DNA of 64,000 nucleotides. Origin: Chitinophaga filiformis (GTDB taxonomy: Bacteria > Bacteroidota > Bacteroidia > Chitinophagales > Chitinophagaceae). Under the pieces are notes generated by a model, which was given only the letters and a program-made list of their open reading frames with translations, searched no databases and was not told where the DNA came from. The position numbers and the translations under genes are program-made. Shown piece after piece: positions 19,952 to 27,315 of the stretch (position 1 is the first letter of the stretch; each line of letters opens with the position of its first letter). The stretch covers positions 916,477 to 980,476 of the forward strand of contig NZ_FNBN01000001.1 in the NCBI RefSeq assembly GCF_900102545.1, written 5' to 3'.

Positions 19952-20013
19952 GATAAAGGTGTTAGCTTGAAGCTATATATATAAATCAATTCTTTCTTTA
20001 AGTTGTGTTTCCT

Positions 20014-20025
20014 GTTCTTAAGAAC
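20014..20025. promoter_or_regulatory. 12-bp perfect palindrome in divergent spacer
   Basis: GTTCTTAAGAAC lies in the 154-bp spacer between the giant kinase (start 19951) and the response regulator (start 20106). Its symmetry and position suggest an operator, but no bound protein can be named. Confidence 0.3.
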
Positions 20026-20050
20026 TTAATTCTATACCATATAGATGCTA

Positions 20051-20082
20051 TTGTATTATGTGGTTTGAAGTAAGTACTTTTG
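20051..20082 (+). promoter_or_regulatory. Candidate promoter for response regulator gene
   Basis: TACTTTTG at 20075-20082 matches the Bacteroidota -7 consensus TAnnTTTG exactly. A TTG at 20051-20053 is 21 bp upstream, at the edge of the accepted spacing. Transcription would begin near 20089, giving a leader of about 17 nt before the ATG at 20106. Confidence 0.45.
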
Positions 20083-20105
20083 TTTCCATAAAAACAACTT
20101 AACAG

Positions 20106-20516
20106 ATGCAACTTTTAGGCCATTCGAAGAGGCTGATCCTGTTGGCAGAAGATGATATTGATGACCAGGAGCTGCTAGAAAATGCGATTGAAGAAATAGA
20201 TCCTACCTGGCAACTCGTATGCATTCCCAACGGCAGAAAGTTTGTCAAATACCTGGATAGTATCGGAGAAGAAGAATTGCCAGCGCTCATGATCCTGGAT
20301 TATAACATTCCGGAGCTAACCGGAGTAGAAGTTGTTAAAGAACTGAATGATCAGGGACGTTTTATGGACATTCCGAAAATTATCTGGAGCACTTCCACTT
20401 CACCTATATTCAAAGCTAAAAGCATCGAACTGGGGGTTAAGGACTATATTACCAAACCCAGTGACCTGGCCTCTTTCCGGACTACTGCACAGTATATGCT
20501 TTCTTTTGTCAAATAA
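20106..20516 (+). CDS. Single-domain response regulator
   Basis: 136 residues forming one receiver domain and no output domain. The acidic pocket is EDD (15-17), the phospho-acceptor is Asp65 in ILDYNIPE, the switch Thr/Ser is in WSTSTS, and the conserved Lys is in ITKPSD. The long beta3-alpha3 region resembles Rcp1-like regulators. With no output domain it probably works by phosphotransfer or protein contact. It is divergent from the poly-HAMP kinase and 33 bp ahead of the SNF2 gene on the same strand. Confidence 0.9.
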   Translation: MQLLGHSKRLILLAEDDIDDQELLENAIEEIDPTWQLVCIPNGRKFVKYLDSIGEEELPALMILDYNIPELTGVEVVKELNDQGRFMDIPKIIWSTSTSPIFKAKSIELGVKDYITKPSDLASFRTTAQYMLSFVK

Positions 20517-20549
20517 TGAACGGCGGATAAAATGTAGATTGCACCAACG

Positions 20550-23500
20550 ATGGTGAATCTTTCCTTTTACAAAGAACAATATCAGTCCCTGGATGCCGAC
20601 ACAAGGATCGTCATTGACGTGCTATCCGTCTATCTCTATCCATTGGAGCGGTATACGTTCATTGATGCCGTGAACCGCGTCAGGGAAATGCCACAAGACA
20701 GGATTATCGATATACTGGAACTGTTGAAAGAAAAAGGCCTGGGCAACTACAACCTGGCCGGTAACTATTCACTGATACCAGAACTGGCGTTTCTCCTGTT
20801 TCCCGACAATATCCGCCAGCCGCAATACCTCCGCCTGCTTGATCACGCGAAACCATACTCTTTTTACAGTACCAGCGCCCGCCTACAGGAACTACAGCAG
20901 TTACTGACGGCTTTCTTCACCGGAGAAAAATCCTTATTGCTCCCCCCGGTAAGAAAGATCTCTTTTGAATTGCAGGAATACTTTCCGCACCTGTGTTATC
21001 TGTTATATTATCCAGAATATGAGGGTTTACTACGTTTGTTTGATACAGATAGTGTCATAAAAATATATACTGCAGCTGTAAGACAACATTTGCTGGCTCT
21101 GGCGCCCCTGGAGGCATTACATGCGTTCAGACAACAAATGGCGGCATTTATCCGGGTGGAGGCATCTGCACTTGCCCATGCAGAAGTTTCACTACAGGAA
21201 GGCTATATTAAAGAAGATATTAGTGGTACTGATGCGCTGTATGCAGGAGCTGTCGTACAGCTGTATGAAGGCCAGCCAGACAAAGCGCTGGCACTATTTG
21301 AACAAGGGATCAAGCAACAGCGGCAGCAGGATAAAAAGAACAGTATCCCTGTGTCACCGCTTTTTGCCTTTTTATATACCTATACACTCACTGTATTACC
21401 GGAGGAAAAAACATACACCGTCATCAATAAAATCCTGGCGGCATATGACAAAAAACTATTCCAGGATATTACACCGGCTATCAGCCTTTTACACTTTCAT
21501 AATGGCAGAAAAGAGCGTGCCGAACATATGTTGCAGATCCTGCTGGAAACAACTTTCCGGCAACCGGAAAAACACCTGCTCAGTTATCTGTCGCTATTAT
21601 GTCTGCAGGCCTTCTATCCTAAAAGCAAGCTCCTGAAAACATATGGCTCTTTCATTAAGGAATTGCTTTATAAGGGCATCCATCATCACTACCGCCTGCT
21701 CACATATGAACTGCTCTACCTTTTCCGGGAACACGCCTATCTGGGTACAGAAAAAACTTTCCGTGAGCTTGCAGCGCTTATGGGCAAACAGCCCATATTT
21801 TCCCGTATGCAGGCCGTACCTGAATGGGAACGGCTGCTGAATACCCTGATCCTGCCATCTGTCAATAAACCATTGAAAGAAAAGACACCAGCCATTACCC
21901 GTATTGCCTACCTGATAGATGTAAGCAGATCGGAGATACTGCCGGTTATACAAACACACCAGGGAGATAGCGGCTGGAGCCGAGGCAGACCAACAGACCT
22001 GAAAAAACTCAAGGAAGGGCAGCTGGAAAACATGACAGAGCATGATTTGAGGATAGCAGGCACCATCCTGAAAGAGAGCTATCATACCTATGGTACAGAG
22101 TCATATATTTTTGGGGAAAGGGTCTGGCAGGAGATAACCGGCCATCCCTATCTTTTTACGTTGGACGATCCCACGGTCCCTGTAGAAGTGACCAGGGGGC
22201 AGCCGGAACTGATCGTAAATGGGACGGGCAAAGGCTATATATTCAGCACCAATATCAGCGATCACACGCGGGAAATAATGCTGATAAAAGAGACGCCTAC
22301 CCGTTTAAGGGTGATCAGGCTGACGCAACAGCAACGATCTGTTCTGCAAACATTGAAACAGATAGGTACTGTGCCTGCAGAAGGCAAGGACAAACTATTA
22401 GAGGCACTGCGGAATATTGGGGCACATATCACCGTCCATTCCAATTTAGACGATACAGCTACTTTAAATATAAAACAACGTGCAGCCGATGCACGTATAC
22501 GGGTACAACTACAACCCACCGGAGATGCGCTTAAAGCTTCTTTCTTCGTAAAACCGTTTGCGGTTGATCCTCCTTACTGTAAACCGGGAGAAGGGGCCCG
22601 GCATCTTATCGGTGTTACCAATGGGGAAAGATGCCAGGCTATCAGGGACCTGGAAGCAGAGAAAAGCAATCTGGCCAGACTGATGATCCTCATACAGGAA
22701 TCTGTTGCACAGGAAGTAGTGGATGATACCATTATCTTCGATGATCCACTGGACTGCCTGCAACTACTTGAAATAATATACCGGCATCCTGAACTGGCAG
22801 TAGCTGAATGGCCGGAAGGGCAAAAACTGAAAGTCAGGGGAGTAGCACATCAGACGCAGCTACGCGTAACGATCCGTAAAGTGGATGGTAAATGGTTTGC
22901 CTGCAACGGAGAGCTGAAAATAGATGAAGACACTGTCTTGTCTTTAAAGGAACTGCTGGATGCAGTGAAGCTAAGCCCTACACGATTCATCACATTAAGA
23001 AACGGCGAATTCCTTTCACTCACTACAAAACTGCACAGGCAACTCAATGAACTGGCCAGCACGGCATTGACCGAACACGAGCAGATACATATCCGTCCGC
23101 TGGCAGCACACATGCTGGATGAATTGCTGGAAGGTGCCGGCAACGTGGATACAGATGAACACTGGAAGGCATTGCGCGCCAGGCAGGCGACAGCTGAAGA
23201 TATTCATCCGGAAATACCGGCTACTTTACAAACACAGTTACGTCCTTACCAGGAAGAAGGTTTCCGTTGGATGGCACGTCTTGCAGAATGGGGGGCAGGC
23301 GCCTGCCTTGCGGATGATATGGGCCTGGGTAAAACCATACAGGCTATTGCCATGTTGCTATACCGGGCCAGTGAAGGACCTGCACTGGTCGTATGTCCGG
23401 CTTCGGTATTGCCTAACTGGGCCAATGAACTCTACAGGTTTGCACCTTCCCTGCAGGTAAAACAGATCAGTAATGGTAGCCGGTCGGCTGTACTGAAAGT

Positions 23501-24611
23501 AGCAGGCCCTTTTGATGTAGTCCTGATCACTTATGGCATACTGCAATCAGAAGATAAACTACTGGCAGGCGTCCATTGGAATACCGTGGTACTCGATGAA
23601 GCCCATACCATCAAAAATTACCAGACTAAAACTTCCAGGGCAGCCATGGCATTGCAGGCCGGATTCAAACTGATCCTGACGGGTACACCGGTACAAAATC
23701 ATCTGACGGAAATATGGAACCTTTTTAACTTCATTAATCCGGGACTGCTCGGCAACCTGCAACACTTCAATAAACAATTTGCCACACCGGTCATTTATAA
23801 TACGGAAAGCAGTGTCACCAAACATCTCAGGAAATTAATCGGCCCATTCATGTTGCGCCGCACGAAAACAGCGGTGCTGGATGAACTGCCAGAGAAAACC
23901 GAGATCGTAAAAATGGTGTCCCTCTCACCGGATGAAGCGGCGTTTTATGAAGCGATGCGCCGGAATGCAGTGGAGAACATCAAAAAATATAGTCAGGAAA
24001 AGAATAGCAAACAGCATCTGAACACATTGACCGAAATAGGTAAACTGCGGATGGCGGCATGTAATGCCCGGATGATAGATCCGGAGATAGATATACACTC
24101 GTCCAAACTGGCGGTATTCCTTGAAATAGTAAAAGAACTGATCGACAACAACCATCGCGCGCTGGTATTCAGTCAGTATGTGCGTCACCTGGAGCTGGTA
24201 CGGCAGGCATTGGATGAATTGTGCATATCCTATTGTTATCTGGATGGCAGTACACCTATACCTGCAAGAGAAAAAGTAGTGCAACAATTTCAGTCAGGTG
24301 AAGGATCACTATTCCTGATTAGTCTGAAAGCGGGAGGAACTGGACTGAATCTGACTGCTGCTGATTATGTAATACATCTTGATCCCTGGTGGAATCCTGC
24401 TATCGAAGAACAAGCTTCCGACAGGGCTTACCGTATCGGCCAGACAAGGCCTGTTACCATTTACCGGCTGGTAGCAAAACATACCATTGAAGAAAAGATC
24501 ATTGCCCTTCATCATAGTAAAAGAGACCTGGCCGACAGGCTGCTTGAAGGAAGTGATATCAGCGGCAAATTATCAACTGAAGAATTACTTTCGCTGATCG
24601 CTAAAAACTGA
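20550..24611 (+). CDS. SNF2-family DNA-dependent ATPase/helicase
   Basis: 1353 residues. The C-terminal 450 carry a complete SNF2 engine: Walker A DDMGLGKT (around 921), DEAH (around 1016), the LTGTPVQN motif III, and in the second lobe YLDGSTP, LKAGGTGLNL and the arginine-finger motif DRAYRIGQ (around 1291). The first 880 residues, mostly helical with no motif I recognise, are long for bacterial SNF2 proteins and contain no clear SWIM zinc motif (CxC...CxH). SNF2 proteins translocate on double-stranded DNA and displace or remodel bound proteins. It is probably co-transcribed with the receiver at 20106, an unusual pairing. The ATG at 20550 gives a full-length frame. Confidence 0.9.
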   Translation: MVNLSFYKEQYQSLDADTRIVIDVLSVYLYPLERYTFIDAVNRVREMPQDRIIDILELLKEKGLGNYNLAGNYSLIPELAFLLFPDNIRQPQYLRLLDHAKPYSFYSTSARLQELQQLLTAFFTGEKSLLLPPVRKISFELQEYFPHLCYLLYYPEYEGLLRLFDTDSVIKIYTAAVRQHLLALAPLEALHAFRQQMAAFIRVEASALAHAEVSLQEGYIKEDISGTDALYAGAVVQLYEGQPDKALALFEQGIKQQRQQDKKNSIPVSPLFAFLYTYTLTVLPEEKTYTVINKILAAYDKKLFQDITPAISLLHFHNGRKERAEHMLQILLETTFRQPEKHLLSYLSLLCLQAFYPKSKLLKTYGSFIKELLYKGIHHHYRLLTYELLYLFREHAYLGTEKTFRELAALMGKQPIFSRMQAVPEWERLLNTLILPSVNKPLKEKTPAITRIAYLIDVSRSEILPVIQTHQGDSGWSRGRPTDLKKLKEGQLENMTEHDLRIAGTILKESYHTYGTESYIFGERVWQEITGHPYLFTLDDPTVPVEVTRGQPELIVNGTGKGYIFSTNISDHTREIMLIKETPTRLRVIRLTQQQRSVLQTLKQIGTVPAEGKDKLLEALRNIGAHITVHSNLDDTATLNIKQRAADARIRVQLQPTGDALKASFFVKPFAVDPPYCKPGEGARHLIGVTNGERCQAIRDLEAEKSNLARLMILIQESVAQEVVDDTIIFDDPLDCLQLLEIIYRHPELAVAEWPEGQKLKVRGVAHQTQLRVTIRKVDGKWFACNGELKIDEDTVLSLKELLDAVKLSPTRFITLRNGEFLSLTTKLHRQLNELASTALTEHEQIHIRPLAAHMLDELLEGAGNVDTDEHWKALRARQATAEDIHPEIPATLQTQLRPYQEEGFRWMARLAEWGAGACLADDMGLGKTIQAIAMLLYRASEGPALVVCPASVLPNWANELYRFAPSLQVKQISNGSRSAVLKVAGPFDVVLITYGILQSEDKLLAGVHWNTVVLDEAHTIKNYQTKTSRAAMALQAGFKLILTGTPVQNHLTEIWNLFNFINPGLLGNLQHFNKQFATPVIYNTESSVTKHLRKLIGPFMLRRTKTAVLDELPEKTEIVKMVSLSPDEAAFYEAMRRNAVENIKKYSQEKNSKQHLNTLTEIGKLRMAACNARMIDPEIDIHSSKLAVFLEIVKELIDNNHRALVFSQYVRHLELVRQALDELCISYCYLDGSTPIPAREKVVQQFQSGEGSLFLISLKAGGTGLNLTAADYVIHLDPWWNPAIEEQASDRAYRIGQTRPVTIYRLVAKHTIEEKIIALHHSKRDLADRLLEGSDISGKLSTEELLSLIAKN

Positions 24612-24642
24612 TAATAGTAGTTTAAATAAAAATCCTTATACC

Positions 24643-25191
24643 ATGCCATCTCTGTTGCCCTATAGGCAAATCACTATCAAAAGTCACTTACAACCTAACG
24701 ATGTTATAAGGAGGCTGTCAGAAAAAGTCGAGTATGCCCCCGATAAAGAAGTCTTGTTCCTGAAGTATTGGGAAATGTCTTCCTCATATTTCACGAAAGA
24801 GGTTATCGGCGATCAGTTTACCCTTTCTTATATCGACGCGAGAGGGAGACAGGGTATGGCCGATACCAGAGGAACGATCAGTCGTAATGAAAACGGCACT
24901 ACTATCAGCATGCGTATCCGTATATTACCAATATACCTGCTGTTTCTGGCGGTTTCCGCTATGTTACCTGTATCGTACTTCCTTGAGGAATTCGGAATGA
25001 TCATAATCTCTGCCGATTATGCATTTTCAGGTAAGGCACAGCCCTGGGCCTTTATTCCACTGTCTATACCACTGGTAATTATATATAGCCTATTGATACT
25101 CGTTTTTAATACGGCATGCTCCCGCCTGAAGAAATTTATGATCAGTATCACTGAAGGGACAGAAGTAATCGTTGAGAGCAATCATCCCTAA
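24643..25191 (+). CDS. Small membrane protein of unknown function
   Basis: 182 residues. A soluble N-terminal part (1-92) is followed by two predicted membrane segments near 93-114 (ILPIYLLFLAVSAMLPVSYF) and 131-157 (PWAFIPLSIPLVIIYSLLIL), and a short cytoplasmic or periplasmic tail. No known domain was recognised. It follows the SNF2 stop by 31 bp in the same direction and could be read through from it. The spacer after it is long and structured, so it likely ends a unit. Confidence 0.65.
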   Translation: MPSLLPYRQITIKSHLQPNDVIRRLSEKVEYAPDKEVLFLKYWEMSSSYFTKEVIGDQFTLSYIDARGRQGMADTRGTISRNENGTTISMRIRILPIYLLFLAVSAMLPVSYFLEEFGMIIISADYAFSGKAQPWAFIPLSIPLVIIYSLLILVFNTACSRLKKFMISITEGTEVIVESNHP

Positions 25192-25610
25192 AACAACCGA
25201 TAGATTTTTAATAATTTATCGATCAAAAAATGCGGAATTTTTATTCCATAACGTCTTTTTTTACATTTTAATATTAAATATTTCAAAAAGAGAAGAAATA
25301 ATTTCCTGATATCAAAATTTGATTATCTTTAGCGTATACTATCCTATGAAACACCTTTTTTACTTCGGCTCGAATCCCGCTACAGCGTGGACTTTGAGCC
25401 GAAGCTTGAAAATCTTAAAGATAATTTTTACTATCCTATGAATTACCTGCCTTTGTTGTAAAAGGCGTCAGAAAACCTTAATTAAATCCAACCCCATCTT
25501 ATTAATTATGATTACTTTCAGGACCGGCTGGTATCCTGTTGTGATTTTTTGTTCCCCGCTGCGAATAATAAGGTAAAATATCTTATTCGTGACCTTAATT
25601 ACACCCTTAT
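25192..25610. other. Structured intergenic region before sigma factor gene
   Basis: This 419-bp AT-rich spacer holds a 9-bp inverted repeat CTTCGGCTC / GAGCCGAAG (25363-25371 and 25396-25404), bracketed by a 13-bp direct repeat ACTATCCTATGAA at 25338 and 25430 (92 bp apart). A further inverted repeat, CGAATAA / TTATTCG (25562-25568 and 25583-25589), lies just before the sigma factor gene. No exact TAnnTTTG promoter was found; TATCTTTA at about 25325 is one base off. Confidence 0.55.
25346..25441 (+). CDS. Possible 31-codon small ORF / leader peptide
   Basis: An ATG in the first copy of the direct repeat opens a 31-codon frame (MKHLFYFGSNPATAWTLSR...) that spans the hairpin. Its TGA overlaps, as ATGA, the ATG of a seven-codon frame (25438-25461) located in the second repeat copy. 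The two start contexts are identical over 13 bp. This could be a leader-peptide arrangement or chance. No homology is recognised. Confidence 0.25.
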   Translation: MKHLFYFGSNPATAWTLSRSLKILKIIFTIL

Positions 25611-26114
25611 ATGACCTCTTCAAAAGAAGATAATGTCTTTCTATCGGTAATAGAACAGCATAAAGGAATTATCTATAAAATAGCGAACTCCTATTGCAAA
25701 AATACTGAGGACAGAAAAGACCTTATCCAGGAGATCGTCTTCCAGTTATGGCGATCGTTCGGCAGGTACAATGATCAGTATAAGTACTCCACCTGGCTAT
25801 ACAGAATAGCCCTGAATGTGGCTATCTCCTTTTACCGCAAAGACAGCAAAAGAACAGACCGTACTTCCGGACTTACAGCTGATATCATAATAGTAGCAGA
25901 AGAAAAAGAAGATACCGGACCGCAGCTTCAGCTCCTTCAACGCTTCATCAGTGAATTACCGGAACTGGACAGGGCTATCATGATCCTCTACCTGGAAGAA
26001 AAAAGCTACAGGGAAATTGCAGACATACTCGGACTCTCGGAAACAAACATTGCAACGAAGATCAGCCGCATCAAAAACAAACTAAAAAACAAATTCTCCA
26101 CTATTCATAGTTAA
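25611..26114 (+). CDS. ECF-type RNA polymerase sigma factor
   Basis: 167 residues with sigma region 2 at about 15-80 (DLIQEIVFQLWRSF and the promoter-melting stretch TWLYRIALNVAISFYRK), and region 4 at about 110-160 with a helix-turn-helix YREIADILGLSETNIATKIS. Region 3 is missing, as in ECF sigma factors. It is followed after 5 bp by a membrane protein that may be its anti-sigma partner. The upstream spacer contains inverted repeats. The ATG at 25611 is the only good start. Confidence 0.9.
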   Translation: MTSSKEDNVFLSVIEQHKGIIYKIANSYCKNTEDRKDLIQEIVFQLWRSFGRYNDQYKYSTWLYRIALNVAISFYRKDSKRTDRTSGLTADIIIVAEEKEDTGPQLQLLQRFISELPELDRAIMILYLEEKSYREIADILGLSETNIATKISRIKNKLKNKFSTIHS

Positions 26115-26119
26115 TTAAT

Positions 26120-26776
26120 ATGGAAGACATCGCATTAAAAGAAATGTGGGCAAATTATGATAAGAAGCTGGAAAAATCACTGGCTCTTAATCACCGTCTC
26201 CTTACTGAAATACAAACACAAAAAGCGCGGACGGCATTACGCCCATTGAAAACAATCAAGATCATTGCAGTTATTTTAGGGATATTATGGTCCTTATTGC
26301 TGCTTGTACTTGTATGCCTGGCATTATCCGCCATGACATATTACCGGCACTTCTTTGTCATCTCAGCACTGGCCATTACCACTGCCACAGTAACCGCTAT
26401 CGTTGTTTATATCAGGCAGGTAATGCTTATTCAACAGATCGACAACAGTATGAATGTGGTGGAAACACAGCGTAAACTGGCTTCGCTTCAATCTTCCACT
26501 ATCAACATTGCCCGGATACTATTCCTCTCTGCTCCTTTTTATACTACTTTTTACATTAATAAAAGTATGTTTGAACATGGAACCATCGGGTTGTGGGTAC
26601 TGCAGCTAACCGTTACCACCGTATTCACAGCCGTGTCCATCTGGATATACCGTAATGCCCGGATGGAGAACGCTGATAAACGCTGGTTTAAGTTTATATT
26701 TGGTAGCAGTGAATGGACCTCCGTTATAAAGGCGATGAATTTCATGAAAGAGATCGACGCTTACGAAAAAGAATAA
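26120..26776 (+). CDS. Membrane protein, putative anti-sigma partner
   Basis: 218 residues. The N-terminal cytoplasmic stretch (1-45) has the pattern LKEMWANYDKKLEKSLALN, seen in Bacteroidota proteins encoded after ECF sigma factors. Four membrane segments follow near 47-72, 78-98, 128-148 and 156-176, then a charged tail. The gene starts 5 bp after the sigma factor stop. The link with sigma control is inferred from position and layout; no zinc-binding anti-sigma motif (HxxxCxxC) is present. Confidence 0.7.
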   Translation: MEDIALKEMWANYDKKLEKSLALNHRLLTEIQTQKARTALRPLKTIKIIAVILGILWSLLLLVLVCLALSAMTYYRHFFVISALAITTATVTAIVVYIRQVMLIQQIDNSMNVVETQRKLASLQSSTINIARILFLSAPFYTTFYINKSMFEHGTIGLWVLQLTVTTVFTAVSIWIYRNARMENADKRWFKFIFGSSEWTSVIKAMNFMKEIDAYEKE

Positions 26777-26785
26777 ATCTGCAAC

Positions 26786-27265
26786 ATGTCAAAGAAAGTA
26801 ACTTTTGATGCTGTAATAATACAACATGGCAATATGAATGCCGGCTATGTTAAGTTTCCCTACGATGTGCAGGAGCTATATGGCGTAAAAGGTCAGGTGA
26901 AAGTAAAGGCATTAATAGATGGTAAAGTGACCTACAGAGGCAGCCTGGCAAAAATGGCTACTCCCTTTCACGTCCTTGGTATTACCCAGGCCATCCGGAA
27001 AGAATTGGGCAAGGAATTGGGAGATACTATCCATATTGTATTGGAACAAGACAAGGAACCCAGGGAAGTAATATTACCTCAAGAAGTAATAGCGCTTTTC
27101 TCTAAACATCCTAAAGCGAAGGCTTTTTTCGATAAACTGTCTTATACCGACAGGAAGGAATATATTGTCTGGATCACTTCTGCCAAACGGGAAGAGACCA
27201 AACAGAACAGGCTCAACCTTTTGATCGAAAAACTGGAAAATGGCAGAAAATTAAACGACAAGTAA
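26786..27265 (+). CDS. DUF1905 / YdeI-OmpD-associated family protein
   Basis: 159 residues. The first 95 form a DUF1905 beta domain (FDAVIIQHGNMNAGYVKFP...GSLAKM). The last 60 form the YdeI/OmpD-associated helical module with the conserved LSYTDRKEYIVWITSAKREE and a basic helix NRLNLLIEKLENGRK. Members have been linked to protection against bacteriocins or cationic peptides, but the mechanism is uncertain. It is 9 bp after the membrane protein gene and probably belongs to the sigma factor operon, hinting at an envelope-stress role. Confidence 0.85.
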   Translation: MSKKVTFDAVIIQHGNMNAGYVKFPYDVQELYGVKGQVKVKALIDGKVTYRGSLAKMATPFHVLGITQAIRKELGKELGDTIHIVLEQDKEPREVILPQEVIALFSKHPKAKAFFDKLSYTDRKEYIVWITSAKREETKQNRLNLLIEKLENGRKLNDK

Positions 27266-27315
27266 ATATTCAACTGATTTATTAACTTGTAGCAGCTACT
27301 GTATGCCAAGAGAAA

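Noticed and set aside
16575..19970. Long plus-strand frames (up to 366 codons) over the poly-HAMP kinase
   Set aside because: They are periodic shadows of the 276-bp HAMP repeats; the predicted proteins simply repeat low-complexity Ser/Thr/Pro strings.
25363..25404. tRNA fragment, because of GGCTCGAATCCCGC
   Set aside because: The T-arm stem does not pair fully, and there is no acceptor, D or anticodon arm around it.
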